A DNA stretch of 64,000 bases, from NCBI RefSeq assembly GCF_963966145.1, contig NC_091054.1:8122001-8186000 (forward strand). Reading direction: 5' to 3'. The position numbers were made by a program, and so were the translations under genes. Of this stretch, positions 48,807-57,343 are shown piece after piece (the first letter of the stretch is position 1; the number at the start of each line of letters is the position of its first letter). The notes under the pieces were generated by a model, which had not been told where the DNA came from, made no database searches, and was given only the letters and a program-made list of their open reading frames with translations. Origin of the DNA: Tenebrio molitor. Its lineage: Eukaryota; Arthropoda; Insecta; Coleoptera; Tenebrionidae.

Positions 48807-50359
48807 ATGATGGATACACCGACCGAAGAGTTGGTAAAGGACGCTTTTCACAACAACAACGACGTAAAGTGGCTCAAGTTTCCGTTTTGCATAAGCGACA
48901 TCGATGCACGAACCAGTGCAAGGTTGTTGAACGACTTCACCGGTAAGTTTTTCATTTATCCCAATTTGTTCAAGTCTCGAGCGATTCCGGTGTCTTAACA
49001 CTGATTTCATAAAATTGAGGTCGATTGACCAACAATTTCATTTAATGAGAATTACGAAGTGTAATTTTTGCGCAACCAAATCAAGCAGAAGCAAAGTTAG
49101 TCGTGTAGAATGCATTGATCCAATTATTTTCCTTCTTAAAATCTCTATCGTGTCTTGGAGGTGAGAGAAGCGGTTTTGTCCGTGTGGGCCCCAAGAAGTG
49201 GTTCTTCCCCAGCGGGTACCGAAGAAATGCAGAAATCTACTACAACTTCCAGCCGCGCAGTGACGACGTCTGGATCGTTACTTTCCCCAGATCAGGTAAA
49301 CCTTATAATTTTTTTTTTTGTTGGTTCTGATGGTTGGGTGAAGGTACCACCTGGACCCAAGAATTGGTGTGGTTGTTGGCCAACGATCTCGACTACGGAA
49401 CCGCTTCTCGGGTTCCTCTCGACGCCAGATTTCCTTTTTTAGAGTAAATCGGTCTTCAGAGGGAAACCATTTAAATTGTGAGGAATCGTTTTAGGTTTAA
49501 CTCGTTTGTTCATCCACTCGTGAAGACAGAGTTCTTGGAGGAGAACAAATCGTCTCCAGAGAAGTGTTCTTTGATCGAAGAAGTCACAAAGCCTGCCTGG
49601 AAGAAGTTGGTCAAGACCACGCAGAAGAGGTTCATCAAGACGCATTTACCCTTCGCTTTGTTACCACCGAATCTGTTAGAAGTCGGGTGTAAAGTACGCA
49701 CGAGTATTGTTTTTGGTACTCGTCCAAACATTATTTTTCCGACAGGTTATTTACGTTGCGCGCAACCCCAAAGATGTCATAGTGTCGTTCTACCACCTTA
49801 ACCGCTTGTTCAGGACTCAGGGGTACTTACGAGACTTCGCCAAGTACTGGTACTACTTCAAAAACGACCAACGTAAGAGACTGCACTTTTACCCACCAGA
49901 AATACATTTTCACGTGATTGTAGAGCCGTGGACGCCCTACTGGTCGCACATCCAGGAGGGCTGGGAACGAAGACACGAACCAAATCTGCTCTTCATGTTT
50001 TACGAGGATATGACGAAGGTACTAAAAGTTTTGAAAAATTCGAAAACGTTCAGTGATTGTTTCAGGATTTGAAGAAGTGTATCACGCGAGTGTCACAGTT
50101 TTTGGAAGTGAAGTACACGGAAGAGCAACATGAAGAGTTGCAGGAACACTTGAAGATTGACAATTTCAGGAACAACAAGTCGGTAAATGCCGATTTGTTG
50201 AGAGATTTGGGGATAATTCGGTGTGGCGAGGGGGGGTTTGTCAGGAAAGGGAAGAGTGGGGGTTGGAGGGAGTATTTTGTGGGGGAGTTGAACGAAGAAG
50301 CAGATCAGTGGATTGAAGAAAATTTGAAGAAAACCGATTTGAGATTTCCAGAGTCGTAG
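48807..50359 (+). CDS. Cytosolic sulfotransferase (SULT1-like family)
   Basis: Transfers sulfonate from PAPS to small hydroxyl or amine acceptors in the cytosol. Exons 48807-48942, 49161-49295, 49344-49443, 49495-49693, 49746-49872, 49924-50018 and 50066-50359 join in frame to 361 residues. The PAPS 5'-phosphosulfate loop FPRSGTTWTQE is at about 87-97 and is rebuilt across intron 2. The catalytic His sits in FIKTHLPF (about 174), the 3'-phosphate motif in VIYVARNPKDVIVSFYHL (191 on), and the conserved RKGKSGGW near 324-330. Intron 5 (49873-49923, 51 bases) has no stop and keeps frame; removing it restores the usual spacing to YWSHIQEGWE. The start is the first of two adjacent ATGs. AATAAA is at 50475-50480. 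The substrate cannot be predicted. The gene is bracketed by two copies of one dispersed repeat. Confidence 0.92.
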
Positions 50360-50639
50360 ATAAGAAGAATTTAGTACCTGGCACGTAGATTTAACATAAT
50401 ACAGGCTGTTTCCTACAAAACGCCGCAAATCGTAGCTCCGTTATTTATTGTCCGATTTTAACAAACAAAAAAGCAATAAAATGGTTACAAAGTGGATCAT
50501 TTTTTTTACTTTTTTCAGCATTAATTTTTATGTCAAATAAGTGTCAACTTTGTTTTTTTAAATAGAAGCTTATATTTTATTTTTAGAGAATTTTTTCTGA
50601 TTTCAATGATGTCTAACACGTTGACTTTTGTGCAATCAA
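50360..50639. other. Sulfotransferase 3' region
   Basis: Contains the probable polyadenylation signal AATAAA (50475-50480) and an ATACAGGCTGTTTCC motif at 50400 like that near 48030. Confidence 0.5.
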
Positions 50640-50965
50640 TATTCAAGAAAATAAATAGTTATTTTTATATTAAGTGCGCGAAGAGAGTGTTTTTTGTGCA
50701 TGAAAAGGTCTTTTACGCCGAGACGAAGGTCGAGGCAGTATAAGCCTTTGAATGCACAAAAACATCTTCGCGCACGAAATATAAACAATATTTTTTCTAT
50801 AATTGATTCAAAAAATTGAAATTAAAAATTCAAATTTTTGAAGGAACTCTGAAGTTTCAATGCAGTGACCATGTTGCTAGGTAACTAATAAAAAACAGTG
50901 CGTGAAATGAAAAACAGAAATAGTCGTATGCGTGAAATTGCATTTCACACACTGTTTTGTATGGT
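50640..50965. repeat. Dispersed repeat, right copy beside the sulfotransferase
   Basis: Second copy of the element at 48200-48540. In this copy an outer inverted pair is visible: TTTTTTCTATAATTGATTC near 50791 faces GAATCAATTATAGAAAAAA near 51063, so the full element may reach about 51140. The X-box-like GTTGCTAGGTAAC is at 50873-50885. Confidence 0.75.
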
Positions 50966-51711
50966 TTCTATGGTTTCGATCTTACTAACAATGCAAAAAA
51001 AATACACGTCAGAAAATGACCCACTTCAGGCACAGATAACTATGCGTGAATTTCAGTTTTTTGAATCAATTATAGAAAAAAGTTATTTTTTACTCGGGGG
51101 ATTTGCGCACTCGCTGCGCTCGTGCTATAAATGTTCCTTCTCGTAAAAACAAGTATTACTTTACTCACTTGTTACATAAATAACTATTATTACATTACGT
51201 TTTTTTTTAGTGAATTTGAAAAAAAAATCAATCGCGCCGTGGAAAACAATGACAATCCCCACTTTTCCTTTTCCTGACAAACACCCCCTCGCCACTCCAA
51301 AGGGATAAATGTCATTCAAACGTCAGAATCACCTTCATTGTTTTTAATTTGTTCCACGCGCAACGTCAGGGCCTTTATGTTAATTTTGATTGCGATTTTT
51401 ATTACATTCGAAAAATACTTACAGTATGTTGGTTAGTTGATTGTTGTCCGTTGCACAATATTAATAAACAGTAAAACCAGTTTGTCAAAATACGAATGAA
51501 AGTACTTAAATGACATTTATCCCTTTGACATTGTCATTGTTTTTCACGGCACGCTTTATTTTTTTCAAATTCATTAATAAAACATCGTAACGTAATACAA
51601 CTTGTGTTTTTTTTTTTAATTCTTGGGAAATATCACCGAACTTAGATTTAAGTGGGAGAGTGGACGTAATTGGTAATACATTTTTTTTTTTTTCAAAAAA
51701 AGTTTACTAGT
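50966..51711. other. Intergenic between convergent sulfotransferase and POLD2
   Basis: AT-rich 3' flanks of two convergent genes and the tail of the dispersed repeat. GTGGAAAACAATGACA at about 51239 and its near-inverse TGTCATTGTTTTTCACGG at about 51531 bracket about 300 bases and could mark another degenerate inverted-repeat element. Confidence 0.4.
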
Positions 51712-53546
51712 TCAGGTTTTAAAACTAATTGGAACACACTCTAAAGTTTTTAAATTTAAAACGCACACTTGAAATGTGTTGCTGAATTCTGGTATGCTAA
51801 TTAATCTCACCTTTTGTCCGTCTTCACCTAAAAAAATGATACTTATAAAAAAACTTAAATTTTTTTGAATCATAAAATATCTTCAAAGTTATTTTTATGT
51901 TAACACCATTCTGTCATGAATAAAAAGTAACTGTTTAAAATGACCCAGGGCTATTATAAACGTTTCTAACATCATAGTTGACTGTGCTTTACATGTAGAT
52001 TTGCCGCATCTCCTGAATTTTCAAATTTGACATTTGACAGTTCAGTTTCAGAGTTGTCATTTTGTCATTTTCATTGTTTGTTTAAGCGTTTTTCATGATG
52101 TTCTGAGTTAGTTAAGCAACAAAACAGTTTTTCAAGACTATCTGTGAAGGACATTAGTTATTACTTCTGACAATTTTTTTTTCTTCAAATTATATTATCT
52201 ACAAGCCATCTTTTAGCATGAGTACATTATGTATTGTAGGTGGCAAATTTCCACAAAACAATGTTAGAAACACTTATAACCCCACTTTTTGTTCTTTTAA
52301 TCATACCTGTACATTCTTTGGTGGCAAACTCCTTTTGATTCCCTGCGAAGAAAACATGGGGACAATCTTCCATGATAAAAGGATCAGTTTCATAAAAAGG
52401 GAAACACCCTAAAGTGTCAGGTGCTGTGGGGGCCAGGTGACCCCATTTCAAGCAACATTCCAGCACTTCTAGTGGGCCTTGTATTTCAGAATACTTCAAG
52501 ACATCACAAACTGGTTGTCCTGAAGTTCCTAAAACTCTCAATCCTCCAACTGTGAAGTAATAAGGATTTGACACTTGATTCAGTGATTTATACTGTGAAG
52601 CTTGAGGGAACATGCAATAGTGCATGGCTTTCTGGGGCAGAATGTGGTTGGATGGGTCATTTTCACCTGGCATCAAGTCAACATCAATGACTTGGCTCAG
52701 TTGCAACAGAAATTTATCTAACACTTTTACAGCTTCAATAGTGTCAGAAGATTCAGGTTTTCTTGATAACATTGATATTGAGGATTTTGCTTCTTCAGGA
52801 ATATTTCTGATAGAATTTCCTGATATTACAAGCCGATTCACTTTTGATGTTTCAATGTTGTTTAAGTCACCAGTCATGCCAGAGAGCCAGTATACTATTA
52901 GTTGCAAGTTTATAGCAAAATTTGCACTGTTGATTAAGTCTAAGCCACTGATAAAGACTATGTAGGCAGAATTATCAAAAACTGGGCGGGGAATTTGTTG
53001 TCTGTAGTCAGCAAATACATAATTCTCCACTGTAAACCTGCCTTTGCCATCATCAGTACCCAAAAGCGCACATGAGATTCCAGTAACTAAATTAGCACAT
53101 TCAAGACCACCTACACAATAAGAATACAATATAAATAAATCACACGGTAAAATTAAAACCATACCTATTAACTGGTACCTTTGCAACTCATCTTCAATAA
53201 ACAATTCATCAGATTTATCAGTAAAGTGAGTCAAGACAGGTTGGGGCACAAGCTGATTTCCTTCAGCCAACCGTTTCAAAATTGACGGTTTCAACTTTTG
53301 GTTTTTAAATAACGTGCCGATTACGACACACTTGCCGTATTTTTCTGCCGATAGTTTATGCAATTGACACACTGGATATGTTTTACCCCATTTTTTTTCG
53401 ATGCGGTCTTCCAATAATTTGCTCATCTTTTTCAATCGGATTAAGTAAATGTTGCAATATTGTTTGGAGTAGTTCGGTGTCGATTGAGTCCATTTCGCGG
53501 ATAAGTTTTCATAAGGTAAGGAAAGTCTTTCTACGATTTCAGGCAT
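51712..53546 (-). CDS. POLD2: DNA polymerase delta subunit 2 (p50)
   Basis: Regulatory subunit that holds the catalytic subunit of replicative polymerase delta. Exons 53546-53165, 53110-52307 and 51827-51712 give 433 residues. The OB-fold part (about 1-170; FIEDELQRYQLIGG) is followed by the inactive phosphoesterase domain (VDLMPGENDPSNHILPQKA, GTSGQPVCD, APDTLGCFPFYETDPF, CPHVFFAGN). Intron 1 is 54 bases, stop-free and in frame; it is removed because LIGGLECANLVTG is then continuous as in other animals. The last exon lies 479 bases away and encodes RLISIPEFSNTFQV and LNLKTLECVPISF, the conserved C-terminus; without it the frame runs into an unrelated tail. The start lies about 190 bases from the THOC5 polyadenylation signal on the same strand. 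Confidence 0.95.
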
Positions 53547-53738
53547 TTTGCAACAATGAAAACAAATGTTAGGTTATGGCGAGTCACAGCGACTTTCCCT
53601 CGCGACCAGAGCTACCAACCGTAAGTAAAGCAATAAACATAACTTTAGTAAACATTACGTTCACCTCTCAAACTGTGCAAAATACGGGTCAAAATATAGT
53701 AGGTACACTAACACTAGAAATAGAAAGAACAAAAATTT

Positions 53739-53744
53739 TTTATT
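53739..53744 (-). terminator. Polyadenylation signal of THOC5
   Basis: AATAAA on the minus strand, about 130 bases after the THOC5 stop codon. It leaves under 200 bases for the POLD2 promoter. Confidence 0.55.
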
Positions 53745-53874
53745 ACGATTTTACAAATTACACTTTACTGCGTGTAGACACCCACTCCAATATTTCTAAA
53801 TTTAAACGGCTTCCTCCGGTTTCTGGCACTGAAACAGACAATTAAAACAAAGAGGCGGCAATCTACGATACTCA

Positions 53875-56800
53875 TTACCACGACGATTTAATATACATTG
53901 TATTTTGTTGAAACGTCCCAGGATCCTCAGTTTCCAAATAAATGTCTAAACCCACACACAGCGAGGTTATCTGCGCGGAAAGCAACCAATTTGCGTTTGA
54001 AACTTCATGATTCCAATCCACATTGATTGACCTTTCCATGTCCTGTAACACCTCTAATGTACCAACACCGTTGAAACAAAAACGACAACAAACCCTTATA
54101 TTGTCATCATTTTGCGAATTCCTAGCTCCATTGTAGTTTAAGCAAAGCGAAAAAATTGGTGGAGCCGACGGATAATCGTTTTTAATTACAACGAAAGCTT
54201 GTAAATTGGCTGCAAAAGAACTGTCAGCGGTCCTCAAACAAACCCCAAAAATGTTTCACCTTTGTCCCGCGTGATTGTGGCCAGATAGAAGATGTCATTC
54301 GGCGATATGATCTCCGCTTCTAACAAAGACTCGGTGAATTTGGACTGACAGAACGCTTGATAAGTCGAAGAACTCCATTTCGTAAGAGTCGAAATCGTGG
54401 TACGCGGCAGATCTATCGTGACCGGTAGGGTGGGAATGACGTTTCGTTCTGCAAAAAGTCGACCGTCACTACCAACGCTACAGCCAAACTGCACCTTTAC
54501 CCAAATCTTCCAGTTGTTTGGCTAGAGCGTAGCGCGACTTCAGACGCTTTTTAATCGTCTTCATGACCAACTCCACGTTCGTTTGGCTCAACTGGTCGGA
54601 AGTTTGCTTCGTTACGTATTTTGTGCCTTTCTTGCTGAGGAAGTCGATGCCGCACACTTTTTGTGCCCAGTTGTAGACGTACCCCAGATCTGGGACCAAG
54701 GTTTGGAACGGCCCCAACCCCACTCTTTTCAGTTGGTAAGGCGTACACGGATTGGGACTCTCGAGACCGAAATCTCCCTCTACGAGCTCGACGAGGACGC
54801 TTTCGTTTGACAGGACCTCACGGGCGGCATTTCCTAAAGAGCCAAAATCACAATTCTCCGTCGTCTGCGCTGATCGTAATAACAAGTCGTGCCAATCGCT
54901 CAAAACTCTGCGTCCGGAAAAAAGTCAAAATATCAGTAGATGTCACCACCTCGCGCGTTATGGGAAACTGTAATAGTATTACAGAAATTACAGAAGGAAA
55001 AATTTATTCAAATTGTCAAAATTTAAATGTCTAGCTGTTTCTAGCGAATACAAATTGATATCACAAAATGATTTGCATTATTGTCATTGAAGTTCTTATT
55101 GTATTTGTTATTTTGACAATCAATGACAATTGATACTTATTCGAGTTTCAAACCCTTTTTATGTCTAGCTGTTTCTCGCGAACACAAATTAATATTACAA
55201 AATGATTTGCACCGATTATGATTGAAGTTCTTATTGTATTTATTGTTATTTTGATAATCAATGACGAATTAATGGTTGACATTTATTCTAGTTGTAAACC
55301 TTCCGTAGTTATTACAGTTTCCATTCATTCGCGATCCAACTGATCCAAGTGCCTCTGGTGGCCATTTCACATCGAATGGCACGACTTGTTATTATCGGCG
55401 CGGACGACGCAATTCTCATTTCAAAAATTAAAAAAAATAGAAACCTGTAATGTTGCTGGGAATGTTGACAGATGACGCCACTGTCACAATCTCCAGTTTG
55501 ACGTAATAACTGAACTTGATCTTAATCGAAGGTCCATCTTTTGTGTTAACAGTCACTTCAATAGAAAGAGGATGGACTTGAAGCAACTTTCTTTTCTTCT
55601 CTTCCAGGGGATCAACTTGTACAGATTTGCGATGACGCCTTTTCTTTGTCTCAACAATCTCTTCTGATTCTTGCGTCTCCATCTCTTGGTCAAGGTCACT
55701 GTGTTGGTCTTCCTCATCCTCTATGGCAGACTCAGCCACCTCCAATTCTTTCCATTGAATTGCTTCATCCTGATCCCCAACAATTTCCACATTCATGCTC
55801 TTATCTAATAACCGATTTTAATAATTGTTTCCTCCCTAAAACTCCCAATTATTTCTCACCATTTACTTGTCTATAAGCGTCAATATTGGCGTAGAACAGG
55901 TACAAAGGGTTTGGTAGCAACGACGCTAATTTGTGTTCCGCTTGCGTTTTGTCAATCAACAGCCCCAAGTGCTCCTGGACCGGCTTCGTGGCTTCCATTA
56001 CTGTGGACAAGAGGGGCCCCAACTTGTCTAATTTACTCTTTCGCTCGGCTATGTCGGCTTCTAATTTTTTCTTTTCTTCTTCGAGCTTTTTGCACATGTC
56101 CGCTAAATGTATTCGCTGTTGAAGCTCCCACTCAAGTCTCGCTAAGCGCAGCTCGTGTTTCATCGTCTCGTCGTTCTCGTCAAACTAAAAACGTGAACAG
56201 AGTGACGCAATCGGTGAAAAAATCCAATTTACCTTGAAGAATTTGCTCGTCAAGTTCTCAGGTGCTTCAAATAGAAACTCCTCAACTGGCACCAGTTCAA
56301 TGTGTTCATCTTTCGATCTACAAAAGAAATTTATCACTGTGATTATTTTTTTTCTTCTGGACTCACTTAAATTGGAAACACTTTCGATATTCTGAAATCA
56401 AGTGGTTGGCCTCGTACAGCAAGTTCTGGTACTGTAGATTGATACTGTCGACTTTTTGTTTCTCAGTCGCTAGTTGCTCCTTCGGAAAAACTAACCTCAC
56501 TTTTTCCATACGATTCAATTTCTTCAAAAGGACCAACAACAAACACACCTCTGTCGTTTTTTCCATTATTTTTATCTTCGCCTACAATATACAACCTCCT
56601 CAAATAAAATCAACCACGAAATACTCGCTTACGTCCGGATTATTCTTCATTTTAAGCTCGCTGATCTCACTAAACAATTGACGAATTTCCTTGCAAGTGT
56701 TGAAATATATTTGTGCGTCGGCATCGTTGGGGCGACTCAACGCCTCTTTCTCTTCGAATTCGACCGATTTCTGCAAGTTATAACGTTAAAAAGGGGCTCC

Positions 56801-56916
56801 AAACCTGACCGCTTGATCCTCACTTTATAGATATCCACATCTGTCTCGTTGTCGGCCGAGGTGGCAGATTTTCGTTTCTTTTTCAAGCTTCCATCACGCC
56901 CAGATTCTTTCACCAT
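53875..56916 (-). CDS. THOC5: THO complex subunit 5
   Basis: Subunit of the nuclear THO/TREX complex, which couples transcription to mRNA export. Ten exons join in frame to 697 residues (human protein 683): 56916-56824, 56770-56633, 56581-56367, 56317-56233, 56184-55860, 55804-55445, 54905-54501, 54448-54260, 54209-54094 and 54042-53875. A basic, NLS-like KKKRKS is at 12-17. The coiled-coil part includes VDSINLQYQNLLYEANHL and LARLEWELQQR. An acidic stretch (about 300-330) precedes KKRRHRK. The C-terminal half shows YQLKRVGLGPFQTL and SAPPIFSLCLNYNG. Most introns are about 45-55 bases; intron 9 (51 bases) is stop-free and in frame. Intron 6 (54906-55444) is longer and holds a tandem duplication and an inverted copy of the exon 7 start. 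The acceptor of exon 7 has two overlapping AGs; the second is used because the first gives a stop. Confidence 0.94.
55028..55295. repeat. Two-copy tandem duplication in THOC5 intron 6
   Basis: A unit of about 134 bases beginning TGTCTAGCTGTTTCT starts at 55028 and again at 55162. The copies differ at scattered positions and by a few small gaps. Confidence 0.8.
55372..55417 (+). repeat. Inverted partial copy of THOC5 exon 7 inside intron 6
   Basis: Plus-strand GGCACGACTTGTTATTA at about 55378-55394 is identical to minus-strand exon 7 at about 54892-54876, and similarity extends to about 46 bases with gaps (CGGACGACG versus CAGACGACG). It lies in the opposite orientation to the exon, so the pre-mRNA could pair with itself. 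Confidence 0.65.
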
Positions 56917-57129
56917 TTTTGGGGCAAAAACAGAACAATAACGCAAAGTTTACAATGGCACGAAAATTTGAGGTTAGAACTGTCACAAAAAGTTTGAGTC
57001 CTGCGGTCTATCGGACGTTGACGTAACATCCGAACAAACCAAAAGGCGTATGTTACGAATGACACTCAAGTGTCAAAAGTGGTCAAAAAGAGTAAAATGA
57101 TTTAAGAGTTATTCTTTATGTAGATTGTA
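56917..57129. other. THOC5 5' flank
   Basis: Probable THOC5 promoter region on the minus strand. Short and without a clear core element. Confidence 0.3.
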
Positions 57130-57343
57130 ACGGGTGACTATTAAAATTTTCACTTGGAGTTGGCTTTGAATGAGTTTTTATTTTTTCTGTTACTTTAGAC
57201 ACACGCAAGAACGAACGACAAATGTCAGTCAGTACAATTGAAACATAGTTTTGAAACGTCAAACTTGTCAGTGTCTAAGGTGCAACGGAAAACAAAGACT
57301 GATCCATAGCCAACCCTAAGTGAAAATTTTAATAGTCACCCGT
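57130..57343. mobile_element. TA-flanked MITE, copy 2
   Basis: Same family as 1425-1658, inverted relative to it and about 20 bases shorter inside. Ends are ACGGGTGACTATTAAAATTT and its inverse; TA borders at 57128-57129 and 57344-57345. Shared interior words include AATGTCAGTCAGTACAATTG. Confidence 0.85.

Noticed and set aside
53576..53845. 89-codon plus-strand frame with ATG and a donor-like GTAAGT, between POLD2 and THOC5
   Set aside because: It overlaps the POLD2 promoter and is antisense to the THOC5 3' untranslated region; composition is not protein-like and no partner exon was found. It could be a divergent noncoding transcript.
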